Below, one piece after another: positions 21,054-31,540 of a stretch of DNA of 64,000 nucleotides. The stretch's first letter is position 1. Each line of letters begins with the position of its first letter. Source of the DNA: Ascoidea asiatica (Eukaryota > Ascomycota > Saccharomycetes > Ascoideales > Ascoideaceae); contig BCKQ01000002.1 in NCBI GenBank assembly GCA_001600695.1, positions 1,623,340-1,687,339 on the forward strand, written 5' to 3'. Below the pieces are notes generated by a model that was not told where the DNA came from, searched no databases, and was given only the letters and a program-made list of their open reading frames with translations. Both the position numbers and the translations under genes were made by a program.

Positions 21054-21943
21054 AAGGTAACTTTAATCTTAATGTCATAATCGTTCGTTAAAAATTATCT
21101 CGAGACCTGTTAACAATTGATAATCATGCGGAGGTAACTTTTCTTCCTGGTGCGTAACGTCACATTTTTTAACGCTCAATAATCTTCATAAAAATTGGAC
21201 AGATGGTTTGAATTAATAACTGAATAATGTTACATAATTTCATCTAGCGCAATAATCTATCCTAAGATAAAAAAAAGCGTGCAAAACTGTAGATCCCTCT
21301 GGGCTGTGTTAATCAAAAATAAAAATATTCCCACAAACCCTAATTTATTTGAAGGAAAATATCCGGAAATAATTTACCTTTTTAGGAAGAATGTACTAAT
21401 TCTCAATTTCCGAGATTATTTCCCGACTAGATACTGAATATCAACTCAGAATATCCTGAAAAGAAAAATTTCAAAAATGTGCTACTTTATGAAGAAAGCA
21501 GGACAGCTAATTTTCAGTAAAATTGCAATAATCACAATAAAACTAGAAAGGAATTATAATACAATTATCACGACCATACTATAAATCTAAGCAATAGGTT
21601 AAAAAGTTTTTTCTTTTATTATATTCTGAATTTCAGTATTCATCTATAGAGTTCTTAAGTTTTCCTTACTCGAAATATAAAAATAAAGGTAAAAGGATAT
21701 AAAGATAAAAAGAAATATATATATATATATATATCTTAAAAAAAAGAAAATTGAAAAAATTAAAGAAGAATTGAATTAAATTATCATGACAAGATAAAAT
21801 CTATAAAGTTTATCTATTGTTTGTTCAAAAAAGCAGAAAGAATTTTTTTTTTTTTATTTTTACTTGAATAATAACTATATTTAGCTTTAAGCAATAATTA
21901 TAATTGTATAATTGTAGCGTTGTTTGGTTAAAAAAAAGTAAAA
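21054..21943. other. Spacer downstream of the globin-like gene
   Basis: 890 bp without a supported gene. It includes an (AT)n run at about 21715-21733 and T-rich stretches near the 3' end of the globin-like gene, consistent with its transcript end. Confidence 0.45.
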
Positions 21944-22199
21944 CTATTTCACAAGATAGTTTAAAGAACTTTTCTTTCTTAACATATTTTTATGATTATG
22001 TCTTTTTGTTTTAGAAATTATTGATTCATTATCATCCTTAACTTTTTGTTTTTCAGAATTTCTTCCTTTACTTGTTTTATTCATAAAATTATTTAATTTG
22101 CTTTTTGAATGTGAAGTTGAGTAAAGAGGTGAATTAGAACTTGGAGGTTCAAATTTGAAATTATGAAGATCATATTCATTATTTTGATCATATTTACTA

Positions 22200-22231
<32 letters not shown>

Positions 22232-23314
22232 GTTGTTTATATTGATATTATAAGAATCAAGACCGAAAGGTTGAGCAATATCATCTCCATGATCACCAAA
22301 ATTTTCTAATTCATCATCTGAAACTTTTAATAGAATAGTTTGAGATTCAATCATTGTATTTGAAATAAAACAATATAAACTAATCCAAATATTTTCTAAT
22401 TCAGGTGTAAAAGCTTCTGCAAATCTTTCATTTAAAGTTTTCATTATAGCAACACCTAAATCTTGAAAAAAATTTGGTTCTGCACCAAATATGACTCCAT
22501 GTCTTCTACCAATATTACCTAAATAATCTTTTAATACATTTAAATCTTCTGCATTTAAAACTGCCATTCTTAAAATACCTGTGAAAAAAGTTGCTTGATG
22601 TTCTGAACTTGGTAAAAATCTTTCTAATTGAGGATTGATATTAAAAGCATTATTATGAATTTCATTCCAAAATTGAATTGAAGAAAAAACTTCAGATAAG
22701 GAATTTGCTTTGGAATTTGGATTTTCAATTTGAACATAATCATCAATTACTTCTATTGGAGGTGTTAAATTTTCATTCCAAGATTTTCTAAGTAATATAA
22801 CCTCAGAGTTACTGAAAGTTATAGTACTCGGTAGATCGTCAAAACTATTTTCAAAATCTTCATCAATATCATTCATATTATTCATATCGTGCATATCGTT
22901 TATATTATCTGTTTGATTTATGTTATTAATTTCATTCATGCAATTTAGCAAACTCATATTATTCATCATCATATTATTATTATTGCTACTATTATTACTA
23001 TTAGTATTACTAATTTCATCACTAATATCAGTACTATAATTTGTAGAATAATTTAAAGTTGTGCTAGTTATCAGGTTACTTTTGCTTCTTCCATTTTTAT
23101 TAGAATTGTGATGATCTATTCTTAAATTTGATTTTGGAGAATTTGCACTTGAATTTGAAGAACCAATTGATATAGTTGAAGGATTTTTTGAATGTGAATG
23201 ACCATTTGAATTAAAATCTGGTTTAAGATTTGAACTATTTAATAAATTTGAATTATAATCTCTTGGAGCTGGTCTTTGATGCTTTTTGAAAAAATTTCCT
23301 AATCTCAGTGACAT
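21944..23314 (-). CDS. Fungal globin-like haem protein (YNL234W-like)
   Basis: A 456-residue protein with a central globin fold (about 168-335) between Asn/Ser-rich arms. It starts at VILLRKSWNE. The candidate distal His is H239 in SSEHQATFFTGIL and the proximal His H272 in LGNIGRRHGVIFGAEPNFF, with NIWISLYCFISNTMI as the H helix. This layout matches S. cerevisiae YNL234W, a haem-binding globin of about 426 residues reported to respond to glucose starvation. The N-terminal low-complexity region (about 1-165) and C-terminal basic tail look disordered. Oxygen sensing or redox signalling is possible but not shown by sequence. Confidence 0.82.
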
Positions 23315-24692
23315 TTTTAATGGAGAGCTTTGAAAAAAGAATTGTTATTATTTTTATTATCTTCTTTGAGTATTCAAGTACTTTAAAAAATTGAATGATT
23401 TAATAAGGAAGGGAGTAAAGAAATAAATTGAGTAAAATTAAATATATAAATTAATGAAAAGATCATTCAACTAGTGAAATAAAAGAAAAATTCAGCACTA
23501 AAAGTGGAATTGGCATTACAATGGATCAGATTATTATATTAATTTTGATTACAATTAGATTAATAAAATTTAGAGCAACAGTTCACAATTCAGCTACCGT
23601 TGTAATGATAATAGAACTATCAAGGAAAGTAATCAAGGAAAATCCCAAAAAAATAAATACGATAGGTAGCCTATGGCAGCTGACAGTTTGTAAGTGAATT
23701 TATGGTATTAGCAAATAACAATATTTCAGGCATTGATTTTGTATGCAAATCAAGTATAAAGTTTTATGGTTGAAAAAAAAGAAGAAAATTTAACAGGTAA
23801 TTCGCTGATTTGCTGAAAAAGGCCGTAGTTTAGCATATGGGCATTCAGAAAATGAAACAAAGGATCATAAAACGAGTGTGTTTTTAATAAGAAATATGTA
23901 TTTAATTATTTCACTTAATATTTTTTAAAGGAGTTCATTAATCAATTCTTTAATATTTCTCTTTTATTTTTGGTTTTCTTGAGGGTTTTTACTATTGTTG
24001 GGCGCTTTCAATTTTGATTCCAGTTTTTATTCATTTGTTATTTCATTTTCTCTTTCGATGTTGATTTAAAGTCGATATGAAAACAGACAAAATGCAGAAA
24101 AATGTCATAAAATGTATCTGTTTGTACGCGGGCGCGTTTTATGGCAAAAAATAATACACCCATGGTAACGGATCCGCCTTGGTCACGTTTTGGATTTGTT
24201 TATGTGAAATACCGTTGACTATGATAAAGCTACTTCAGCACTAATTACTTATGGCTCATACAATATCATATAACGACAATCAATAGCTTTTTCAAAGAAA
24301 GTCAAAATTATAATGGATTTTTTGAAATTTTGATTTTTAAGTTTATTTGTGATTGAAATTGATATTAATGAAATATTTTATACTAGAATAGTTGTAGAAT
24401 TAAAGATTATAGAGTTAGCATATCCAAAATAGAGTTAATAATACAAACTATATAGGACATCTAGAGATTAGTTATTGCCAAACAAAAAAAAATTGAAAAA
24501 AAAATGAGAAAAATTGTAAAAAAAATCTTAGAAAAAAATGAAACAAACTTAGAAATTGATAGAAAGAAAAGTAAAATAAATAATTAATAAATAACTGAAA
24601 GATAAAAAAGAATTATGGAATTAATTAAAAATTATAACAACGACAGAAAGCCAAATTTATATTTGAGAAAGTAGAAAGAAAAAAAACAAAAT
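23315..24692. other. 1.4-kb spacer upstream of the globin-like gene
   Basis: No gene seen. A short less AT-rich stretch at about 24120-24210 (gcgggcgcgttttatggc, ccatggtaacggatccgcc) could be a promoter element of the globin gene or the WHI2 3' flank. The remainder is A/T-rich. Confidence 0.45.
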
Positions 24693-25736
24693 TTAAGAAC
24701 CTAGAACAGAGAGCTCTAATGTCCAAACACGTCTTATATGGAGTGAAACTTTAACTTTCTTTGAAGGAAAAATATTTTGAAGTTCAGGTAGTTCAAGTTC
24801 AAGAGTTTCATTTGACCACCAACATTTTCTTGCAGGCTTTCTCCAAAATAATAATAATTTTGAAGATGGACCTCTTTTTGTAGATGATGATCTATTTCTT
24901 GATAATGATCTTGAAGCTGATCTTGCAGTATTAGCTAATGAATTAGCAAATCGACTTCTTGACTTTCTTAATGTATTTGAACTCAGAGAAGTAATTGGTT
25001 TTAAATTTGGTGAAGATGGTTCAGGTGTTGGAGGATCACGTTTTAAAATTACTAAACAAAGAGATTCAATAACTGTTCTACCTGGTTCCATTGAACGATG
25101 ACCCCATTGAGAATCAAGTTGAAAACCAGAAGAAGATAACATATCTAATAAATGTTGTTCTGCAGCTCCTAAAATTTTACCAGGTGAATATCCTAGACCA
25201 TCAAATACTTTATTATTACTAACTAAAAGGCTGCCTGCAGCTAATTTAATTAATTTCATTTGATCAACAGTTAAACCTTTAATTGGAGAAATACAATAAT
25301 AATCAAGATCTTCTCTTAATACAATTATTGAAGGTTTATCTAATAATGCATCATTTGAACTAACAGTTGAATTCATTTCATAATTATTATTATTATTTAA
25401 ATTGAAATTACTCATTTGAAGATGAGTTGAAGCTTCTGCATATGTACTCATTATATATTCAAAACATTCTGGAGGATAGTTTACATAAACAATATCATTT
25501 TCTGTTAAATTTGATATAGGTTGACCATTTATATCATAAAATAACCCATTTGGAAATAAACATAATAATATACTTTCAGGAAGACTAATTAATTCCTCTC
25601 TTGTGATTGTATATTGAACACCTCTTATATTCAAGTTTACTATTGTACTATATTCATCTTCTTGATTTGTAGAAACTTGTAATGGTCTTGGACCTGAATC
25701 TTGAGAAACTTGTGTAAGAATATTTGAATTTGACAT
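24693..25736 (-). CDS. WHI2: Whi2-like stress-response regulator with BTB/KCTD-type domain
   Basis: A 347-residue protein. Residues about 30-115 form a BTB/T1-like fold: VNLNIRGVQYTITREELISLPESILLCLFP, then PPECFEYIMSTY. A conserved middle follows (REDLDYYCISP, then GAAEQHLLDMLSSSGFQLDSQWGHRSMEPGRTVIESLCLVIL). The C-terminus has the RKPARKCWW and IRRVWTLELSVLG motifs of fungal Whi2. In yeast Whi2 acts with phosphatases Psr1/Psr2 in the general stress response and limits TORC1 under low amino acids. The Ser/Arg-rich insert near 255-300 could be phosphorylated. Confidence 0.9.
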   Translation of the reverse strand: MSNSNILTQVSQDSGPRPLQVSTNQEDEYSTIVNLNIRGVQYTITREELISLPESILLCLFPNGLFYDINGQPISNLTENDIVYVNYPPECFEYIMSTYAEASTHLQMSNFNLNNNNNYEMNSTVSSNDALLDKPSIIVLREDLDYYCISPIKGLTVDQMKLIKLAAGSLLVSNNKVFDGLGYSPGKILGAAEQHLLDMLSSSGFQLDSQWGHRSMEPGRTVIESLCLVILKRDPPTPEPSSPNLKPITSLSSNTLRKSRSRFANSLANTARSASRSLSRNRSSSTKRGPSSKLLLFWRKPARKCWWSNETLELELPELQNIFPSKKVKVSLHIRRVWTLELSVLGS

Positions 25737-26336
25737 TTTTGAATGAGAAATAGGAATTTATCAAACTATCAAATTACAGAATTACAAAGTTATAAGATTA
25801 TAGAATTATAAAGTTATAAAGATATAAAGTTATAAATTATAAAAATATAAAAATATAAAATTTTATGAGATATTTGATGGGGACCTAACCAAACATATAT
25901 TTTTGAATATATTTTGCAATCAGGAATTTAACTTGATTATTTATCCAAGTCAAAATAACGTGAATACCAATTTATCTTGCAATTGAATTAGAATTTAATG
26001 GTAATTTTTCTGAATAAACATCAATATATTTTCAATATTCAAATGAATAAGGTTAGCTTATTTGTTTATTCTAAATACTTTCATAGCTTTCTGTATGTTG
26101 GTTTCCTCCAGTTTTCTTTCATTAAATTTTGTTTAATTTTTAGAAACATGTTACCCGGTGTATTTCTTGATGAATGCGGAAACTTTTACCGGAACTAAAC
26201 TGGAAAAAATCTGAAATGGCAAGAAGCCGATAAAAATTGGATAAAATTTTGAGATGAGCAAATGTGCCTAGAAGATTATATTTGAAGAAGCAGATGAATT
26301 ATTGATTCCAAGAACAAAAACAAGATTACAGAAGAT
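25737..26336. other. Divergent promoter region WHI2 / YAE1
   Basis: 600 bp between divergent starts. Near WHI2 it carries AT-rich 9-10-bp repeats of ttataaagtta/attataaag type (about 25785-25850). A short open frame at 25998-26198 shows no recognisable features and is not proposed as a gene. Confidence 0.45.
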
Positions 26337-26852
26337 ATGACAAGCAATGAAGTTAATAATCTTAGTGACGATGATATTTGGGCAGATGACGATTTTGTAG
26401 TTAAAGAAAGCAACATTGACGATAAAGAACACTACGGAAAGTTTGATGGGCCTGAGAATATAAATATTGCACATTTAAAAAGAACTCATGGCAAACAGGG
26501 TTATCTTGATGGACTCTCAAAAGCAGGAGAAGATGGATTACAAAATGGATTTGATGATGGATATATAGATGGTGGGAAGTTGGCTTTGCAGATTGGGGAG
26601 ATAATTGGTAGAATGGAATTAGACCATAGGTTACAACAGAAGAGTTTTTCTGAAAAAAGTGATGCTGGAAGTGAAACTGAAAAAGACAATGATCAAAATT
26701 TATTTGAAAACGCCAAAAAAGAACTAAACATAACAAATGTGCTTTCTGAAAAGTATTATGAAATTAACGTGGCAAAAAAAGATATCAAATTAAGACTAAA
26801 TGGAAAGAATAAATTGCATCCTCTTGTTGAAAAATATTCTGAACTCTTATAG
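26337..26852 (+). CDS. YAE1: Yae1, Rli1 Fe-S maturation adaptor
   Basis: A 171-residue protein. An acidic N-terminus with DDDIWADDD is followed by the deca-GX3 repeat that defines the Yae1/Lto1 family: G at every fourth residue through KQGYLDGLSKAGEDGLQNGFD, continuing DGYIDGGKLALQIGEIIGRM (about 57-95). In S. cerevisiae (Yae1, 141 residues) it pairs with Lto1 to bring the ABC protein Rli1 to the cytosolic iron-sulfur targeting complex, which is essential for ribosome recycling. Repeat phase and the acidic W-containing start support Yae1 rather than Lto1. Confidence 0.87.
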   Translation: MTSNEVNNLSDDDIWADDDFVVKESNIDDKEHYGKFDGPENINIAHLKRTHGKQGYLDGLSKAGEDGLQNGFDDGYIDGGKLALQIGEIIGRMELDHRLQQKSFSEKSDAGSETEKDNDQNLFENAKKELNITNVLSEKYYEINVAKKDIKLRLNGKNKLHPLVEKYSELL

Positions 26853-27377
26853 ATCCTTGAATCTTTGACACAAGTCAGACCCTTGCAACTCTGAATAAGC
26901 ACAATTTTATATAAAGTATTTCAAAATTGAAATTAACTAACGACAGAGTATTAATCACTTTCCAGCAGCATTTATGAAGGTCCTTGTTCTACTGGGCAAG
27001 TGAGGATTTAAACCATTTTTTTTTTGTGTGAGCCAAATCCGTGGCTCGTAGTGAGATTCACAGCAGTGCGCACAACCGCTTTTTTTCTAAGTAATTTCCT
27101 CTTTGAACTCCAACCCACACTCTCACTAAGTCTATTGCGTATTCTCACACATTTAACATAATTGTCGGTAATAATAAATAAACTTACTCTATTTGTACAA
27201 GTATGAACCGAGTAACTCAACTGTATCATATTAGTTAATTTATATTCTAACAAGCTTAAGTTTCGAGTGAAAAATATTCAACTGATTGTTGAAAAAAAAC
27301 CAACTTTCATTATAAATGGGAGTAATTAACAATATTTATCTTTAATTCAATTAAAATCAACATCATCAATAATTTCA
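26853..27377. other. Spacer upstream of SET-domain gene
   Basis: 525 bp, the promoter of the SET gene. It has a less AT-rich patch around 27040-27115 with an 18-nt stem-loop possibility (gagccaaatccgtggctc, 27037-27054). An 81-codon minus-strand frame (27008-27253) shows no family features. No tRNA could be drawn despite a GGTTTAAATCC word on the minus strand. Confidence 0.45.
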
Positions 27378-30300
27378 ATGTCACGAAATTCAAGAAATTA
27401 TTCTAAAAAGCTTGCTATCGCCGAATTCAATGATTTTTTTTCTAATTCAAGACTTCCAAGTCAATTTGAAAATAATATAATGTTACGGGGTGTTCAAAAA
27501 GCATCTGACTGGTTATATTATGTTGGAAAAATTAGTGGAGATAAAAATGAGATTTTATTTGAAAGATCTGTTGTAGATAGAGATGTCTTACAAAGAGAAG
27601 CAAATTATGCATCATATGATTCTGAAGAATACGAATCAAATAATGTACATTCTCATATTAACAATGAGAATATACAAAATGATAATATTGACAATGAAAA
27701 TCCCATTGAGAAAAAATCGCCTGATAATGATACTCCAATACTCTCTAACAAATTGAATGACAGTAATAATGAGAATCTAAGCGATTATGATTACGATTTT
27801 GTTCAGGATAATGGAAATGATATGAATTACGTAGATGAAAGTGAAATTAATCAGGAAGAAAAACAGGTAGAAGAAATAGAAAAAGAAAAAGAAAAAGAAG
27901 TTGAAGATTATAATGAAGACAAAAATGAAAATTTTGAAAATAATTTAAGTCTTACCGATATTGGAATTTCAAATCTCACTTCTCCTAACAAAGCTTTCAA
28001 AAATAAAAATTTAAACGACGATTTGAATTCTATTTCACCACAAACTCCTTTCAATAGCGTTAAAAAATTACAATCTCCTTTTGAATTATCACCTTCTTTG
28101 AAATCAAAAAGTAAACCTAAAGATAACTTAAAAAACAATAAACCATTTGGTGATAAAGATTTATCATATTTAAAACAAAATATTTGGATTATTGAAAATA
28201 CATTCCATGAAACTGTACCATTATCCTCTAGTTTTAATTCTTGTATATGTTTTTCTAATTGTTCAGATGCATGTCTTAATAAAATGTTAAAAACAGAATG
28301 TACAACTAAAATTTGTCCATTTCAAGGTAAAAATTGTGGTAATACCCCATTTCAGGATTTGTACCTGATCATAAATAACAATTCGATTACAAAAAAAGAG
28401 ATACCTTCTCTTTTAGGATATGAAATTACTCCAATAAATATGAAGGGCTTTGGTTTAATAGCTACTAAAAAGTTTCAACCATATAGTTTTATTATTGAAT
28501 ATACTGGAGAAATTACTAATACCAAGCATTTGAAAAACAAAAATTTAAATTCATTTAATTTTCTAAACCTAGATTCAGATAATAATTATTTTTTAGATAT
28601 AAGTAAGAAAAGCTCACATGCTAGATTTATTAATCATTCTTGTGATTCTAATTCAGTCATTGAAAGATGGTTAGTTAATAGTGAACCCAAAATAGGGTTA
28701 TTTGCGGGACCTAAGGGGATTAAACAAGGGGAAGAAATAACTTGCAACTATGGATCCAGTTTTTTTATTCAAAAGGAACTGGATGAAAAAAAAAAAAAAA
28801 ATGCTGATCATGCTTCAAAGATAAAATGTTATTGCAATTCAAAATATTGCTTAGGCTATATACCGGCATTGAATATTAACAGCAGTAATTACACAAAAGA
28901 AGAATCTAAAAAAATTAATCTGGATAAAGTCAAGCCTAGAAGTAATAATAATAAACCAATTTCTCAAAAAAGTCCTAAGTTAGAATCAAAGAAGGAAATT
29001 CAAAAAAAAAATGCTTCTGACGATATACCTGTTCCAATTAGCAAACGTGCTACACGAAGATCTCAAAAAACTGCTGAGCTATCTGACCTTGGATTGTATA
29101 TGAACCCTAAAACACTCAGAAATTTGGCTATAGATATGGCTCCACCTGGAAAATGGGATCATACTTCGGATGAATTAGTTGAATTGAATAAAAATGCTCA
29201 ACTTTCAACTGCAAGATATAATCCTGAACTACGAGGAAAAAATACCAAGTACAAAGATCAAGTAATCGAACTCAACTTAATTCGACCTTCTAAAGATATT
29301 GAAGAATTAGAATCCGGCAACGAAAGAATGGAATCTGAAAAACAAGAGGACCTTTCTCCCCAGACCGATCATGATTCAAGTTCTCAAGATAAACTTCAAT
29401 TGAAAGAATCTTCAGGAAAAATAAAAATGAAAAGAAAGAGAATATATAAAGAAAAGCTGCTTCATGATCCAGCATTTGATTCAGATAATCTGATAGAACC
29501 TTCAGGGGAAATAAATTTGAAAAAAAAGGCAAAAAAAAAAGAAAATATAACGCATGATGATTCAGACTTTGATTCTGATACACCAATAATGAACATTCGT
29601 AGGAAATCCAGATCAATCTCCAAAATTGCTATTAGTGAAAAATCTAAAAAAGAAGAAGTAAAAGCTAAACAGAAACCCGAAACAGTTTTTCTGAAAAGAT
29701 CAAAAAAAGAAGTAAATAAAATCAGAGCTAAAAAGGAGATGCAAAAATTTCAGGAGTCGCTTAAATTGGATCTATCCAAAATTAAAAAGCACAAACGTGT
29801 AGATAGCAGTAAAACAACGACTCCCATTGAAAAGCCTAAAGAATTGAAAAAGACAAGAACCTTATTAGATTTTATTAATGAAGAAAAAGCTGCTAAAATT
29901 AAAGAATTGAAACAGAAAGCTAGGCTGAAGGCAAAAACTGGTGATCGTATCAATGTTTTTCAATCGACTTCATCTGACGAGGAAGAGAAAGTGAAAAGCA
30001 AAAACCTACCAGATGTGAATGCTTCAAATAGTTCTATTACTCCGATTATAGTACAATCTCCTATTACTCCAGTTATAACCCAACCTCCTACTAATTTCGT
30101 CAACCCTTATTCAAACCAGGATGATAGTTATCTTCAAACATATTATCCCGAATACTTACAAGAAAGTACTTTAAAACCTGAACCTCAATACAATCCTTAT
30201 GACTATACTCCTAGCTATAATAATTATGATTCGAACTATGATGGAGGAAATAATTATTCTGCACTGAAAGCACCTGAGAGAGGTAGCTCACGAGGCAGCG

Positions 30301-31292
30301 ATTATCGAAGTAATAATAAAACTAGAATTCAGCCGAGAGGTAATTTTGATGCAGTTGATAATAGGAACAGTGGAAGATATTCTAATAGCAACAAGTTCGA
30401 TTATTCAAGAGAAAATAAAAAATATGATACATTTCAAAAGCCTAAAGATTCGAAAAGAAATTCAAATTCATATGACCCAAGAAGTAAAAGTAGAGGTAGA
30501 GATGATAGCTATGATAGTAATAACTTCTCGGCAAAAAATGAATATGATAAAAAAAGCAGTTACATGAGCAGGAACTCTAATGGCAAAAAATGGGAAAATG
30601 GAAGTAAAAATGGATATGACCGAAAAAATAGCAATGAGAGAAAAGAAGGCTACGATAAAAATTATGGAAAAAACAAGGCTGAAAATTATAAGCGAAAGGA
30701 TGATTTCAACAAATCAACCTTTTATGATAAACATAGTGATTATCGTAAAAGCAATGGATACCATAAAGAAAATTCTCGTGATAGGAAAAATGGGTATGAT
30801 TCAAAATCTACTTATAAGAAGAGCGACAGTTTCGAAAATAAAAAAAGTGATTACAGAGATTATGAAAATAAGAATTATGATAAAAAAAGCTCAACTTCCA
30901 ATTATGAGACTAATCAAGGATATAATAATAGAACAAACTACGATCATTATGATGATAATTATGAAAAATATAATAATAAAGACAACTACAATAATTATGA
31001 TAACTACGACAATTATGATAATAATGAAAATATTTCTATTAAAGTGAATAATAATAAAGGTACTGAGATCCAAGAAAATAAGGAGGCAGCTGATTTTGTT
31101 CAGGGAATTTCGAGTCTTATAAATGAAAATTCAGAAAAGGAAGTTACTAAAAGTTTTAAAACAGTTTCTGAAAAAACTCACTTGGAAAAAGCAAAGTTTC
31201 CAACAGGGCCGCGGGTAGAAAGTAATTCAGCAACTTATGATAACTTTGATAGCTACGATAATTATGATAATTATGATAACTATCAGAATTGA
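27378..31292 (+). CDS. AWS-SET-post-SET histone-lysine methyltransferase (NSD/ASH1/SET2 class)
   Basis: A 1304-residue protein. Residues about 289-330 form an AWS domain with seven spaced cysteines (CICFSNCSDACLNKML, then CGNTPF). The SET domain (about 345-460) has KGFGLIA for the cofactor site, IIEYTGEI, ARFINHSCDSN and GEEITCNYG; the second Tyr of the usual TYDY is kept while the first is Cys. A post-SET CYCNSKYC lies at about 485-492. AWS plus SET marks the SET2/NSD/ASH1 group acting on histone H3 (K36 in most members). I see no WW or SRI domain, unlike yeast Set2, so it may not bind RNA polymerase II in that way. The last 400 residues are Tyr/Asn/Asp/Lys-rich with YDNYDN repeats. CTG codons are commoner here than in neighbouring genes. 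Confidence 0.88.
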   Translation: MSRNSRNYSKKLAIAEFNDFFSNSRLPSQFENNIMLRGVQKASDWLYYVGKISGDKNEILFERSVVDRDVLQREANYASYDSEEYESNNVHSHINNENIQNDNIDNENPIEKKSPDNDTPILSNKLNDSNNENLSDYDYDFVQDNGNDMNYVDESEINQEEKQVEEIEKEKEKEVEDYNEDKNENFENNLSLTDIGISNLTSPNKAFKNKNLNDDLNSISPQTPFNSVKKLQSPFELSPSLKSKSKPKDNLKNNKPFGDKDLSYLKQNIWIIENTFHETVPLSSSFNSCICFSNCSDACLNKMLKTECTTKICPFQGKNCGNTPFQDLYLIINNNSITKKEIPSLLGYEITPINMKGFGLIATKKFQPYSFIIEYTGEITNTKHLKNKNLNSFNFLNLDSDNNYFLDISKKSSHARFINHSCDSNSVIERWLVNSEPKIGLFAGPKGIKQGEEITCNYGSSFFIQKELDEKKKKNADHASKIKCYCNSKYCLGYIPALNINSSNYTKEESKKINLDKVKPRSNNNKPISQKSPKLESKKEIQKKNASDDIPVPISKRATRRSQKTAELSDLGLYMNPKTLRNLAIDMAPPGKWDHTSDELVELNKNAQLSTARYNPELRGKNTKYKDQVIELNLIRPSKDIEELESGNERMESEKQEDLSPQTDHDSSSQDKLQLKESSGKIKMKRKRIYKEKLLHDPAFDSDNLIEPSGEINLKKKAKKKENITHDDSDFDSDTPIMNIRRKSRSISKIAISEKSKKEEVKAKQKPETVFLKRSKKEVNKIRAKKEMQKFQESLKLDLSKIKKHKRVDSSKTTTPIEKPKELKKTRTLLDFINEEKAAKIKELKQKARLKAKTGDRINVFQSTSSDEEEKVKSKNLPDVNASNSSITPIIVQSPITPVITQPPTNFVNPYSNQDDSYLQTYYPEYLQESTLKPEPQYNPYDYTPSYNNYDSNYDGGNNYSALKAPERGSSRGSDYRSNNKTRIQPRGNFDAVDNRNSGRYSNSNKFDYSRENKKYDTFQKPKDSKRNSNSYDPRSKSRGRDDSYDSNNFSAKNEYDKKSSYMSRNSNGKKWENGSKNGYDRKNSNERKEGYDKNYGKNKAENYKRKDDFNKSTFYDKHSDYRKSNGYHKENSRDRKNGYDSKSTYKKSDSFENKKSDYRDYENKNYDKKSSTSNYETNQGYNNRTNYDHYDDNYEKYNNKDNYNNYDNYDNYDNNENISIKVNNNKGTEIQENKEAADFVQGISSLINENSEKEVTKSFKTVSEKTHLEKAKFPTGPRVESNSATYDNFDSYDNYDNYDNYQN

Positions 31293-31376
31293 TATTAGAG
31301 TAATTATCGACATACTGATTTATATAGATTTTCATATTATATTTTTTTTATGAGTATATTGTATGCTAATTGATTT

Positions 31377-31434
31377 TAAATTTTGAAATAAATACAAATT
31401 TGGGTTTCCAAATTTGTATTTATTTCAAAATTTA
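31377..31434. terminator. Perfect 27-bp inverted repeat, 4-nt loop, between convergent genes
   Basis: Left arm 31377-31403 and right arm 31408-31434 are exact reverse complements, separated by GTTT. It lies 85 bp past the SET-gene stop and 107 bp before the SDH4 stop, so it faces both 3' ends. The stem is mostly A/T with GG/CC next to the loop. A two-way transcription end or processing hairpin is the simplest reading; an origin as a miniature mobile element is an alternative. The pairing is directly visible; the function is inference. Confidence 0.6.
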
Positions 31435-31540
31435 CTGAATATTTAATAGCGTTTTTGTATATAATTGGGGATTTTAAATATGGTTGGATAAATAGAAATA
31501 GAGTATATACATAATAAATGAAGGAGAATTATACATGTTA

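Noticed and set aside
27008-27253. 81-codon minus frame and a B-box-like GGTTTAAATCC
   Set aside because: No A box or cloverleaf could be drawn and the protein has no recognisable feature.
30346-31073. Met/Ile-rich frames over the end of the SET gene
   Set aside because: They are alternate-frame readings of the repetitive Tyr/Asn-coding tail.
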